This document shows, in pieces, positions 49,201-61,034 of a DNA stretch of 64,000 nt (positions within the stretch are counted from its first letter, which is position 1; the number at the start of each line of letters is the position of its first letter). The DNA lies in contig NC_091142.1 in assembly GCF_041381155.1 (NCBI RefSeq), forward strand, positions 25,805,963 to 25,869,962. The letters are read 5' to 3'. The notes under the pieces were generated by a model. It was not told the DNA's origin. It searched no databases and saw only the letters and a list, made by a program, of their open reading frames with translations. A program made the translations under genes and the position numbers. This stretch comes from Argopecten irradians (Eukaryota > Mollusca > Bivalvia > Pectinida > Pectinidae).

Positions 49201-50022
49201 TTACTTCTAAAGAGTTTTCACAAGAAAAATGTAACAGGTCATGTCATAAAAGACGATTATGTACAATAATTCATAGCTACCAAGTAACAATGGAGAGAAG
49301 CCAAACTACTCACTTGCAGTAAATCATTTATCTTATATTTAATTAATTTCTGTTTGAATAAAATATCGCTCAAGACACAACCGTGCTAACTGAATAACCA
49401 ACACATTTGATTTATCTGTAAATGTTTTTTAAACATCATTTAAATTTCCTTATATCAAACAATGACCATTATCATGTGAGGCTTACTTTGGCATCGAGAA
49501 TGGCTTGTCCTATTTTGCCAAGGAAGTCCACACCAGCTTGAAGCCCCGCAACATCAACCCAAACTGTGATTCCATTGTTCTCAAGGCTCTCTGTGAAATG
49601 ATAAAATAAAATAAATTATATTGGGGTACAGTAAGACATGTTATAACGAACCTCTGTGAACCAACAAGATCACTTTGTTTTAAACATAATTCATTATACA
49701 CATATCACAAATATATTATTGGAACCTTGATAGGGAATGAAAATTGCTAATTATATATGTACGTTATAACCATAATTTTGTTGTAAGCATGGTCATTGTA
49801 AAAAGTTTTACAATTTGCACCTCTGAGTCTGGCCATCATTTCCTTGTCTTGATGGCTGTAGCTGATCATCACATCTTTTGGAACATCAACTGATCCTTTG
49901 AGATCTGTTTTTTCAGGACCTTTTAGATCAGGCTTCTCAGTTTTATTTCCTTTCCCATTTTTGTCCTTTGTCACATCAATAGTAGATGATTTGGCTCTGG
50001 GAGTACTGGGTTTGGACCCCAT
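40254..50022 (-). CDS. TIR domain-HEAT repeat protein, 9 exons, 459 aa
   Basis: Coding exons on the - strand, 5' to 3': 50022-49821, 49590-49487, 49073-48928, 48514-48399, 47388-47247, 46857-46697, 45182-45051, 41182-40945, 40392-40254. All junctions are GT-AG and in phase; the total is 1380 nt with stop. The N-terminus MGSKPST fits N-myristoylation (G2, S6). A charged linker is followed by a TIR domain at about 48-185 (DVMISYSHQDKE, GITVWVDVAGLQAG, LFISLLSTSS, SKYCQDEVALAY, GIEWTF). It resembles the SARM1 TIR and keeps the glutamate at the NADase position (E121). HEAT-like repeats occupy about 315-440 (DANVRAVASVSLAKTG, DRLVREAGCLALGHI, ISHVREAAQAALELI). TIR followed by HEAT reverses the SARM1 order (ARM-SAM-TIR). 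An acceptor 14 nt before the ATG implies a 5' non-coding exon. The role in innate signalling or NAD+ cleavage is inferred. Confidence 0.92.
41183..43196 (-). repeat. 67-bp minisatellite made of the intron 7/exon 8 junction
   Basis: About 30 head-to-tail units, mostly 66-67 bp, lie in intron 7 of the TIR-HEAT gene directly before exon 8. Read on the - strand, each unit contains the last ~23 nt of the intron (TTTTATGTTT...TATTAG) followed by the first ~44 nt of exon 8 (GACAGTTCCAGAGTCCCC, GTGATTGAGTCCCTAAGAG). Most copies keep the acceptor AG. The true exon continues past the unit with ATGTACAATGAAGATGC. Runs of 66-bp units create fake open frames (41256-41567, 41749-41973) with repeated VIESLRDLCFMF. 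Confidence 0.93.
43437..43591. repeat. Hairpin element in TIR-HEAT intron 7, GCGAAGC turn
   Basis: A 155-bp inverted repeat with arms AGGATTAAAGTCTCTTTCTG, GGTTCTATCGAAGGATAAAG and GAGTAGGGTATC. The turn at 43508-43518 is CCGCGAAGCGG, identical to the hairpin at 12511-12665. GAGTAG next to an AAAGTTG phrase recurs near 44825, hinting at a larger element. Confidence 0.8.
44309..44362. repeat. 28-bp tandem duplication
   Basis: CCTACTCTCGCCGATTCACG is repeated with a 28-bp period (starts at 44309 and 44337) inside intron 7 of the TIR-HEAT gene. No function can be assigned. Confidence 0.85.
45628..45823. mobile_element. Long imperfect palindrome (MITE-like) in intron 6
   Basis: About 80-bp arms face each other around 45720: GAATTTGCATATTACAGAGT at the left end and CTCTGTAATATGCAAATTC at the right. 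Both arms carry GGTAGGTATTGATTG or its complement CAATCAATACCTATC, with TTACGTCA and TGACGTCA inside. The arms have mismatches and small gaps. It is a probable foldback MITE between exons 6 and 7 of the TIR-HEAT gene. Confidence 0.75.
46303..46615. mobile_element. 313-bp MITE, best copy of the CATCCTCGATA family
   Basis: Terminal inverted repeats of 23 bp with two mismatches: CATCCTCGATAATCCAGGGG at the left and the complement of CCACTGGAGTATCGAGGATG at the right. The interior matches copies at 5950-6256 and 30590-30840, with partial ends at 7085 and 63893. A clear target duplication is not visible. It sits in intron 6 of the TIR-HEAT gene, 82 bp from the end of exon 6. Confidence 0.8.
49630..49815. 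mobile_element. GTTATAACGAACCTC repeat in TIR-HEAT intron 1
   Basis: GTTATAACGAACCTC, then ATCACTTTGTT and ATAATTCATTATACAC, followed after a gap by TTATAACCATAATTTTGTTG. The same sequence of motifs occurs at 60505-60650. It is a small dispersed element occupying much of the 230-bp intron 1. Confidence 0.55.
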
Positions 50023-50147
50023 CTGTCTTTTTTGTCCTGAAAGTTTAGTCTGTTAAGATTTAAATATTTTATACATTACATTAACAGAAAAAATAATAAT
50101 GTACAATAAATGATTGGTAGGATAGATAGAACACATATAGCATGATG

Positions 50148-50372
50148 TTATATGTATATCATGAAACAACTTAATATATTCAGATTTAATAGTAATAGTG
50201 ATACTGGTAGTAATTGTTGGTGGTTGGCTTCAATCTCAACACAATTTACTTTGACTACTAATCTTTTTTTTAACCATTTTTCTTGGTCCCTTGGTTGGTC
50301 ATTATAGAAAAGTTTCACTGTATTGTACAGTTCAGTTGTAATTTCTTCAAGATCATCTGTGCATGTAATCAT
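50148..50372 (-). other. Possible orphan exon upstream of the TIR-HEAT gene
   Basis: The - strand frame reads MITCTDDLEEITTELYNTVK and continues in a charged, protein-like way to KKRLVVK, where a donor AAA|GTAAAT follows. If spliced to the acceptor at 50037 it would be out of frame with the TIR start, so it could only be a 5' exon containing an upstream reading frame, or part of another gene. The acceptor side is weak. No homologue is recognised. Confidence 0.25.
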
Positions 50373-51338
50373 CTTTTCTTGACAATTTCAATTTGTTAAA
50401 GACACTTCACTGCCAAAAGAGCAAAAGTAATATGTGCCATTATAACTGCAAAACATTTGTCATATTATTCTTTTCTTCATCAATCTATTGAAAACCATAA
50501 CGTTTGATGAATTAAGCTGTGAAAATCATTTAAGTGGCTTCAGATGCCTTATAAACGTTAGTACATTGCAATTTCAGAGCACAAAGGAATTTTCTGTGAC
50601 ATAATTGTTTTATGCTAAAATATAAAACTTTGTAGCTACCAAAAAAATAAATCCATCTATTCTTGTTTTTAATTGAGAAACATATACTTTTTGCCAACAA
50701 TGAAATACCTGTAATTCATAAATTATATGTAAATATAAATACACAGAAAACATGTAAAATAAACTAAAAGATAAAAAAGTACTGTACCATTGAGACAAAC
50801 ATGTTCATGAAATTTTCCCTTAATAAGCATTGCATGCATGGTGATATTAACAATAGGCTAATTTACTGTAACCTGGTATTATTGTAATGTAAAACTGAGG
50901 GTTCAATATTTACAAATATATTATAATCTATTTTTTAATAATGTTTTCAACACTTTGCATTACCATATATACTGGTAAACAGCAGGCACACATATACTGA
51001 ACACGTACTCCTCAACGGAAGGACTATTCCTCAGATAGTATCTGACTAGCATTGTGTAATATGCAGAACTGATCAACAGCTGATTTACAAACGCGTGTTG
51101 TCTTGAGATAGCGATTATACTTACAAGTTTCCTATTCTAGCTTCACTTCTGACTATCCATTGTGTATCTGTATCACGAATTAAATGTACCCATTTAAAAT
51201 ATTCAAGTATTTCAAGTCTGGTTTTCCATTTTGTTTTCCTTGGATATGGATAAAATCTTACTTCCGGTTTAAAAGTCAGTTAGAGTTATTCCCCTTCCAG
51301 ACACGTAAATGCTTCCGCAGAAGTAGCTAGCCCCAAGT

Positions 51339-51358
51339 CATTGGAAATATTTCCAATG
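51339..51358. promoter_or_regulatory. 20-bp perfect palindrome before the membrane-protein gene
   Basis: CATTGGAAATATTTCCAATG is fully self-complementary and ends 34 bp before the start codon at 51393. It contains an inverted CCAAT pair and a GGAAATATTTCC centre. It may be a dimeric factor site in the shared upstream region between the two divergent genes; function is inference. Confidence 0.4.
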
Positions 51359-51392
51359 AAAACCATGGATAAATGTGGCTATTATATTAACG

Positions 51393-52278
51393 ATGATTGC
51401 CTCAAATGAACTCAGATTTACAGCAACACCATTGAATGCCATCGTCACATTTTATGCCACGTTATTTGTTTGCCAAACTTCGTTGCAACTTGTCCACGCA
51501 GCGAGTCGTCAAAGCGAAACTAAAACAGTACATTTGGACAGACCAAGACATCTGCACGTCCAGGTAACGATGCGACCTTAATGTATCATAAGGGTATTTA
51601 CAATACTTATAATATTCCAAAGTGTCACACAGTTTAATTTAAGATGCATATAGTCGTTGAGGTCTTTAAAATCATTTAGTTTAAAAAAAAAAAAAAACAC
51701 TTGATGCACAGTCACAAATGCTGTACATGTAAAGTTAGTACATGTATGTGTTTACAGGGTATGGTTAATTATTTCTATTAAGTTATGACGTGTCCATGTA
51801 CATGCATATACCGGTTTGAACGTTTCTATAGAATTATCATATCTTTTTACCTTCCATTACTTACATGTAGATTTCATTTTAAAGACAAGTTATTTATAAC
51901 TGACAGCTGACTGATAAATTTTGACAGATTATCAGTTATAATGATCTAGCTAGACCAATCCAATAAATAGTCGATGATGGTAATTTTATGTCTAAACAAA
52001 AATTAGAAATCTTACAAATAATAACATAAATACACAGAGCATCATGTTGTTGACAAAAATATGTCGGAAAACTATGATTGAAGTTTCATATTTTTCTTTT
52101 AAATGTTTTTTTCTATAAAGATCAACCTTTATCGAGAATTAAATTATAGCCATAACATTTGAAATGAATGCTGCTATGGATGTGTAATTTTTGTGTCCCC
52201 TGCAACTCAAGAGGGACACTTATTAGGTATCATGATGTCGACGGCGTTCATTGTTTCTATATGATTTTTTTTTTATTC

Positions 52279-52309
<31 letters not shown>

Positions 52310-54801
52310 GAGTGGACATCTGAACATGAAAGCAACGTTAAGAAAAATGGATATGTTAATGAAACATTTATCAAGAACAGAGGATCTAATATACCAAAAA
52401 GGAAATATGTAGATAAAAATACTCTTAGCAGGACAGATGGATATGACATCAACCACCCTAAATCCTTTACCATTAAAGCTGTGGTCTCAAAGGACAATAA
52501 AAATACTGCCGACATATGGAATGGATATTGTCCAACTTTGACACCTTGGTTGATTGACTCATCAAAGAGGTCTACCTCCAAAAGCGAAGGAAGAGAGGGA
52601 GAGATTAAAGTTGTTTTACGAAAAAGAAAAGAACGGACTATTGGAAGACAATGCAGGATGAATATTTGTTGTATTTTTTCAAATTTTGCTTCAGTAGAAA
52701 TTTTCAGAGCATGGTTTATGGAAGATCATAAATCCTTTAGTTCAAATTTATTTTGTTGTAAAATTTCGGTGCTATCATTTCATGAACATATGTTTAAACA
52801 TGATTTAGATATTCATATCACAGACTTTGATAGATTGGGATCAGGCATGGAACTCGGAAAGGTGCGGATAAATGTTTATCATGATTTGGATCAAACTGCC
52901 AGAACCTTTAATCAGTCAAATGATTTACATGCAAGGGACAAAAGGGATGCGTTCATCTTCAATTCCAGCAGAAATTTCAACACCAGTTCATTCCAGCAAA
53001 TTTCCATACAGAAGTATGTATAAAATATTTGGTATTCAAATGTATTTACTGAAAAATAATGCTTGTTAGTTATATTCATCTAAGCAAATATGTCATGTGT
53101 CAATCGAAAACAAACCATATAAATTGCTATCAGAGAAGGGAATTCAGTTTCAATAGATTACAGACGGTATCTTTAGTGTATTGTAACTGTCCAGAGGTTT
53201 CTTCCATTGCCGGGTGCATAAAGAAGGTTTCTTCCATTGTCGGGTGCATAAAGAACCAACATACCCTACAATGTACATTTATGTATTGCAAATGACTGTG
53301 CAACCTCATTTGTAATTGAGAATTATGTTTGAAAGTGTAAATAATGGGTTCTAACATTTTTCACTTGACCAAACAATAATAATGGTACAATGAATATTTA
53401 ATGTGTACTAAAGATAAATATGTATAATAAATTAAGATCTGTGCTTACATTTCTGAAAGACTTGGTCATATTTTAGAAAGTTTCATAACAACATAAGTCC
53501 CTCCCCTTCCAACCTTTGGAAGCATAACAAAAGAAAATTATGAAATATTGTGTAAGTCTGCTAGACATAAAATCTCTGTCTAAAGATTTTAGTCAAACCT
53601 GTCTATAAAGACAACCCAAGGAACAAAGAAAAATAAACAGCTCAAAATGTTTTGAAATCAGTCATATGGGACCTCAAGGGAATAGTCAATTATTAAACAG
53701 ATGATCTTTATACAAAGGTGACCTTTGAGGGAAGTTATATTATATATGTTTATATTTTCTTGGTTGCAGCAACATAGATGCTAGCTGGGGTATGGTGTCT
53801 ATATTTATTGTGATGATGTTTGTGATCTTGGTTGGCTGCTGTTTGAAGATGTTTGATATGAAGCAGAATAACAAAGTACATTTCCAGTATCATGATGGCA
53901 TCCATCTGATGTTTGTCAATGGTGAGTAATATTGTTTTGTTGAAGTTGCTCTTGTTATGGTTGCTTGACAGTTTGTTTGAAATTCTATTTAGCAAAGTTA
54001 AAATCAACTATCAGAATAAATATTAGTCTAAGATCACTTATGGAACTGTATCTAAATTCCACATACTTCTTGCATACTATGACTAGGAGGCAAATTAGTA
54101 TTGATTAATTATTTAAAAAAGAAATAGTTAGCCATAGCTTCTTGCAAGTAGTATTCAGAGGCATTTGTCAAAACCCTACTAGCAGTGCAATTTTCATTTA
54201 GGAAAAATTAAGAATGTATAAGTGACAATTTACTTCTAAAATGTAATGCTGCATTTATTTTGTAAACACAATATTTGGTCAATACAATATCACATTTATG
54301 TATTTCAGTTTCTAAACTTTTACTATAGGATGTACAGTTAAACCAGTCTAAAAAGTCCCTCCACCTCCTCCAATGGACAAAGAACAATTATATATTTAAC
54401 TGAATGGACTTTATACATCGGTCAAATTGTGTTGAAATACAGAAGTTCATATATATATATAGAAAGTGGCCTTACTAAACAGGCGGCCTTTAATCAGAGG
54501 TGGGCATTAAGACATGTACATCTTATTACTGTATTGTGCAGTGTAGCATATATAGCTACATTATCAGGCTTTTACATTTTATCTTGATGCAATTATTGTT
54601 ATATTATTTACAGATTTAATGCGAAGAAAAGCAAGACTTTTACCAATGTTCCAATCTGCATGGCGACAGCATGATGAAGAAATACTGTTTGAGCGCAGAA
54701 GGAAAGGTGAAGGTCGGGTGCCTCTTGTAACTGTCGTGGAGGAGGAAGAAGGACAACACGCAGAAAACTACAATGATGATGAACAGTACTTAGATTATTG
54801 A
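51393..54801 (+). CDS. Predicted type I single-pass membrane protein, 4 exons, 406 aa
   Basis: Exons 51393-51563, 52304-53013, 53770-53921 and 54614-54801 join in phase at GT-AG sites (1221 nt with stop). Residues 1-37 are a probable signal peptide with a long n-region (core AIVTFYATLFVC, LQLVHA). The extracellular or luminal part (38-300) is basic, with N-glycosylation sequons (N76, N260, N277, N283) and a furin-like RDKR at 268-271. Residues 211-253 (ISVLSFHEHM, LDIHITDFDRLGSG) recall the strand and D-x-D pattern of a C2 domain, but weakly. A transmembrane helix lies at 302-322 (MVSIFIVMMFVILVGCCLKM). The cytoplasmic tail is basic, then acidic (VVEEEEGQ), ending YLDY. I do not recognise the family. 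Exon 1 is joined to the rest by phase and by the need for a signal peptide. It is divergent from the TIR-HEAT gene. Confidence 0.78.
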
Positions 54802-55655
54802 CCTATTATTTTTTTAAAAACTCTCACAGTTTTGCATATGATACCTATTCTGATTCTGTTACCTCAATGTTTGTAACATACACTGAGTGGTTCAGGTGCT
54901 TCGATGTTTTTCAACTAACTACTGTACATTTGCATCCATGCATGTGGAGGTTTCAAGTTCTAATCCTTCATCAACTATACCATGTTCATCTATACTAAAA
55001 CACATCAATATTTATTGAAGTATTAAGTAGCAGGTTATCACATCATTATAAAATAATACATCACTGTACATTGTATAGATTTATTTTACATACCTATATT
55101 ATACATACATGTTAAAGATACTTCCAGCAACAATTAACCGTTAAAGCCTAAATGTACATGTATTCAAAATGGTAATGTTTAATGTTAAAAGATACATTCC
55201 AAATTTCATATCAACATCATGTTTATGTTGACATTATGTAATATACAACTTATCCAGGTAAATTGAACTAGGCTAATGAAACAGATGAAGCAAATCTCTT
55301 ACCATAGGACTTATTTTACCCAACCAGGGGTTTTAATGAAACAAAACACTTTTTCATTAACCTGTATTATCATTTGCTAGCTGAAGATCCATGGATCATC
55401 ACTTCATACCCAACTCCATGGTCCACTACTCACTACCCATATTTGCCAGAAAAAGGGACCTGTCTGCGCTGTAGTGCTTGTGAACTTTTGGGTGATATGC
55501 TTCATTACTCTAATGTTTCTGAGTGACTATCAGTTGTTCTGTGAAACAGCTATCATCCAGATGACATGCAATTTTGACACAACATGGACATTGAACAATA
55601 GAACACCTGCATGAAAAGGGATGTTTAGGTTGAGACAAAGACTTTCCATCAATGA
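54802..55655. other. 3' flank of the membrane-protein gene, no other gene
   Basis: AT-rich sequence following the TGA-containing downstream region, probably including the 3' UTR. No canonical AATAAA is close to the stop; one occurs near 55967. The short frames are not convincing. Confidence 0.4.
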
Positions 55656-55659
55656 CAAA

Positions 55660-55775
55660 CACAACACATAGCAAGTTTCGCAACACCTAACACAACACAT
55701 CACAATACACAACACATAGCAGCAAGTTTCGCAACACCTAACACAACACATCACAATACACAACACATAGCAACA
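55660..55775. repeat. 51-bp tandem duplication, AC-rich
   Basis: GCAAGTTTCGCAACACCTAA and the following CACAACACATCACAATACAC are repeated with a 51-bp period (55671 and 55722). The A/C composition resembles the large satellite that starts 350 bp downstream. Confidence 0.8.
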
Positions 55776-56104
55776 TCAAACTTGTAATTTTTGTTGATGC
55801 TTTGTTACAATGGATTACACTTGTGAATATAATTCTATCCACCAAAATTGTGGTTTAGAGTCAAACAATGGAGATAATCCTAGCAGAAGAAACCAAGGTC
55901 AACCAGGTTCAAAATCAGAGATATTTTTGTCAAAAATGATATCTATCTGTATTTTCTTGAAAAACCTAATAAATATTTTACTCTAAAATATGATATATAT
56001 AGACAATTTCATCCTTGGCTGATATTTTGGGGAATTTATTGCAATGTTTAAATAGTATAGATTACTTCCCTTTGCGATTGACACAACATGGCATTATATT
56101 TGCT

Positions 56105-58230
56105 AATAACAACATAACACCAACATCCACATCAACCAACAACACACAACATTAACCAACAACACACAGCTTCAACCAACAACACACAGCTTCAACCAAC
56201 AACACACAGCATCAACAAACATCATCAACCAACAACACACAGCATTAACAAACATCATCAACCAACAACACACAGCATCAACCAACAACACACAGATTCA
56301 ACCAACAACACACAGCATCAACCAACAACACACAGATTCAACCAAACAACACACAGCATCAACCAACAACACACAGCATCAACCAAACAACACACACACA
56401 TCAACCAACAACACACAACATTAACCAATAACACACCATTAACAACAACATACACAACATCAACCAACAAAAACACAACATTAACAATAACACATAACAA
56501 TCAACCAACAAAACACACAGCATTAACCAATAACACACAGCATCAACCAACAACACACACACACATTAACAAAATCACATAGCATCAACCAACAAAACAC
56601 AACATCAACAAACATAATCAACAACAACACACACATTAACAAACATCATCAACCAACAACACACACAACATCAAACAACAACAAATCAACAAACAACACA
56701 CAATTCAACCAACAACACACAGCATTCAACCATAACACACAGCATCAACCAAACAACACACAGCATCAACCAACAACACACAGCATCACCAAACAACAAC
56801 ACACAGCATCAACCAACAACACACAACATCACCAAACAACACACAGCATCAACCAACAACACACACAGCATCAACCAACAACACACAGCATCAACCAACA
56901 ACACACAGCATCAACCAACAACACACAGCATCAACCAACAACACACAGCATTAACCAACAACACACACATCAACCAACAAACACACAGCATCAACCCAAC
57001 ACACACACAGCATCAACCAACAACACACAGATTCAACCAATAACACACAGCATCATCAACCAAGCACAACAACACACAGCATCAACCAACAACACACAGC
57101 ATCAACCAAACAACACACAGATTCAACCAACACACAGCATCACCAACACACACACATCAACCAACAACACACACACATCAACACAACAACACACAGCATC
57201 AACCAACAACACACAGCATCAACCAACAACACACAGCATCAACCAACAACACACAGCATCAACCAACAACACACAGCATCAACCAACAACACACAGCATC
57301 AACCAACAACACACAGCATCAACCAACAACACACAGCATCACCAACAACAACATCAACCAACAACACACACATACCAACAACACACAACACAACCAACAA
57401 CAACCAGCATCAACAACATCACAACCAACAACACACAACAACACACAGCATCAACCAACAACACACAGCATCAACCAACAACACACAGATTCAACCAACA
57501 ACACACAGCATCACCAAACAACATACAGCATCAACCAACAACACACAGCATCAACAACACACACACACAACATAACCAACAACACACACATCAACCAACA
57601 ACACACAGCATCACCAACAACACACATCAATCAACCAACAACACACACCATCAACACACAGCATCAACCAACAACACACACATCAACCAACAACACACAG
57701 ATTCAACCAACAACAACACACATCAACAACAACACACAGCATCAACCAACAACACACAGCATCAACCAACAACACACAGCATCAACCAACAACACACAGC
57801 ATTCAACCACACAACACACATCAACACACACAACATACAACCAACACACACATCAACCAACAAACAACAGCATCAACAACAACATACAGCATCAACCAAC
57901 AACACAGCATCAACAAACAACAACACACAGCATCACCAAACAACATACACAGCATCAACACACACAGCATCAACCACAACACAAACAACATCAGTCACAC
58001 AACAAACAACATCAACCAACAACACACAACATCAACCAACAACACACAACATCAAACAACAGCACACAGCATCACCAAACAACATACAACATCAACACAC
58101 ACAGCATCAACCAACAACACACAACATCAGTCAACAACACACAACATCAAACAACAGCACACAGCATCACCAAAACAACACCACCAAACAACAAACAATA
58201 TCACCAGACAACACACAGCATCAACAGACA
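56105..58230. repeat. 20-bp A/C-rich satellite, about 100 copies
   Basis: Tandem copies of CATCAACCAACAACACACAG with frequent short deletions. The best-ordered stretch is 57180-57340. The + strand contains almost no G apart from the unit's CAG and almost no T apart from the unit's CAT/ATT, so strand asymmetry is extreme over 2.1 kb. The Val/Cys/Leu-rich frames on the - strand (for example 56318-56500) are artefacts of the repeat. Confidence 0.95.
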
Positions 58231-59720
58231 ATTGCCCCCCTTGTTTTAGCTTATAACTAATTTATCATTATAGACATGCTTATGATGATTTAGTTTTGCT
58301 GTCATGGTGGTCCATTTTATATTGCTTTCAAATTTAGTATGTAGTATTTATCTAATTCACTTTAGAGAACTTTAAAAGCTTGCATTTCTTTTAGAAATTC
58401 ATGACAACTTCTTGATTAAGTTGTTGAAAGTTCTTCATTAAATTTGTTCTCAGATGATGTATTTCATTACTATATGTATTGAATCCAAATGAGTAGCATT
58501 ATTCTGTTATATGTGATTTTTGTTAAAAGATGTATTTTGTTGGGTTATTTCTTTTGAGATATTTACATATCATTTTCTTTTTTTTGCCATACATTCATAC
58601 ATCATGCAACATTTTTCCCCATGTACGTATTTAACAACGGTTCATAGATCATGACTTTACATTATGATACTAAAGGTACAAGTTTTAGTATCAGAATATG
58701 ACATTACACTACTTAAGATTCTTAGTATTAGAATCTAAAATTACGCTACTTTATAATGTCTAGTCAATGGATATTGGTTTTTACTTAAGACTTATTACCA
58801 GCTGTATATATATTCGTAGTACAAGCTACCTTTTCTCATATGAAAGATACATGTACATGTATTTATGTACAATGTATACAAACTGAGATAAAACTGACAC
58901 CACCATGCCTCCCATTTATAAAACAAAATAAGATAATATTATCAAACACATCTTCACCTGGGTATACAAATGTATTTGATGGAAATGTTTCCATGCCTTA
59001 AATTATTGTTGTTATTTTGTAAGTGATCAAGCGAAAGCATTGATACATGTATAAATGATGAGAAACACTATATTCATACCAATAACCCCCTTTCCTTTTC
59101 AAGGCCTACAGTTCATTTACCTTGAATTCAGATCATTATAAATGCAGACTGAAAATATCAATACCATATAGTTTCTTTATTTCACTTCATTTTCAAATTG
59201 ATATGTGACCTACTTTGTGCAATAATCTTGTGAAGGGTTTAAATGTGGTCCCAGTCAGAGCCCCTCAATGTTTGAAGCTCCCTATAGCAGATGGCAAATA
59301 GGTAGTTGACTATTTGCATATTTATTATTTTCTCAATTTCTGATAGTAATTAGCTACATTTTAGGCTATGTTATGTGGTATTCTTTCCATTTTATTTACT
59401 GGTATTTAAGTTCCTGGTAGATAACTTGACTGTGAATATAGCGAAATGTATTGTCCCGCAAAGAAACAGAGCTACACAGTATGGTCAACAGTTGACAAGT
59501 GATGTTTTGTATGAGTTCATATGGAAAGATATAAACAACTGTCATGTATTTGAATTTATGGTTAAGATGTGTTCATATATACAGTGATTTAAATTCAGGT
59601 AAAATTTATTTATATCAAATGATTGAAAGTTATGTAAAGAACCTTGTTTTAACCTGACAAATTCATATTCTGATATGTAGAGATACATATATCTAAAGTT
59701 TAAGTTAATATTTGAACCGC
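58231..59720. other. Intergenic, no gene seen
   Basis: AT-rich sequence with several long T-runs. The 59375-59587 frame has no recognisable domain or splice partner. Confidence 0.5.
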
Positions 59721-59723
59721 TTG

Positions 59724-59790
59724 AATTTGTCTTTTCTGGTTACAAATTTGTCTTTTCTGGTTACAAATTTGTCTTTTCTGGTTACAAATT
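59724..59790. repeat. 21-bp unit, three copies
   Basis: AATTTGTCTTTTCTGGTTAC repeats three times with a 21-bp period. Because 21 is divisible by 3, the frame through it reads a repeated LSFLVTN heptapeptide; this is not taken as a gene. Confidence 0.9.
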
Positions 59791-60504
59791 TGCTGGAAAT
59801 TAGTGCAGTATTAACGCTGTATACAGTATTCGCCAATAATTGCTCAGGGATCTTAAAAATTGTAACAGAAGGGGGCGTTTATAGGAACCAAAATGTAAGC
59901 AATAGACGAAAAAAAAATTTCAAAGTCAGGCCGATTATATCTCTTTCTGTACACTGCCACATTACTCTGCCACAGTAAAAATTAATATATACCTCCTTTT
60001 CTTTGAGACAAATTATTATATTGTGGTTCACATGCCTGGCTCAAGCACATTCACATGTCATAACATGAATTCCATGTAATTTGGGATACAGTTCCGATGT
60101 TACAAGCATCACACAGTTGTAAACCATTTTTACATCCATGGGAGGGGGGTTCGTTAAGTATATAACTTAAATGCCTTCGGAAGAGGGAAGGGGCCGGTGC
60201 TTATTGGGACAGGGATGCTGATAACGCCGAGTAGATGAATACGCTAAGAGTCTTTCTATACTGTATGTTTTTAATTTTAATGACAATAGTTCCTGCATGT
60301 GATGCATCGTTCACAAAATAATGAACCATCCAAAATCAGCAAAACGTTTTCAGTGAACATGATTATGTACGTTTAGTGTAGCTGCATATTGAGATGTAAG
60401 GCAATAGTTAGGACATATCAACAATAACACTGAAGTATCTATTAGTTGTAGTATTTGACACTGCGTGGATTTTCTCTTAATTATTTCAATGATAATGACA
60501 TATC

Positions 60505-60650
60505 TATAGTAAACATGGTTATAACGAACCTCGGGGGATCAACGAAACCCCTTTGTTATAAACATAGTTTGTTATACACTAAATTATAACCATGAATTCG
60601 TTGTAACCGACACGGCTGTTCGCAATAACCATTTTTACTGTATTATTTAT
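60505..60650. mobile_element. GTTATAACGAACCTC repeat, second copy
   Basis: GGTTATAACGAACCTCGGGG, AACCCCTTTGTTATAAACAT, AGTTTGTTATACAC, then AATTATAACCATGAATTCG. It shares motif order with 49630-49815. It is internally inverted (TTATAACGAA versus TTCGTTGTAA), so it may form a foldback. Confidence 0.55.
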
Positions 60651-61034
60651 GATAATGATTACTGTTATGCAAGTAATAATATGATATTGATACTGAAATA
60701 ACCATTAATCCATTACATATCGACACTGACTTTATGACATTAAATAGGACACGACACTGAGGTGTCTATGACACTGCACTTCTATAGTTTTATTTCAATG
60801 ACAATGAAATAAGTCTACATTATATTATTATAATGATACTAAATATCTACTATTTATGACTGTACATTATATTATTATAATGATACTAGATATATAATAT
60901 TTATGACAGTAGCACTGACATATCTATTACATAAATAATTGTATGGAGTAGTTATGTTGACGACACTGAAATAGGTTTTAATTAAAGTTGACAGAGTATT
61001 AACGATACTCATCATTTGAACAATAACTGACGTT
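60651..61034. other. Degenerate repeats, no gene
   Basis: Loose repetition of phrases such as ACACTGA(A/G)(A/G)T, ATCTAT and AATGATACTA. TACATTATATTATTATAATG is duplicated at 60816 and 60864. No coding sequence is seen. Confidence 0.45.

Noticed and set aside
59712..59978. 88-codon frame with repeated LSFLVTN
   Set aside because: The repeats come from a 21-bp tandem repeat; nothing else supports a gene.
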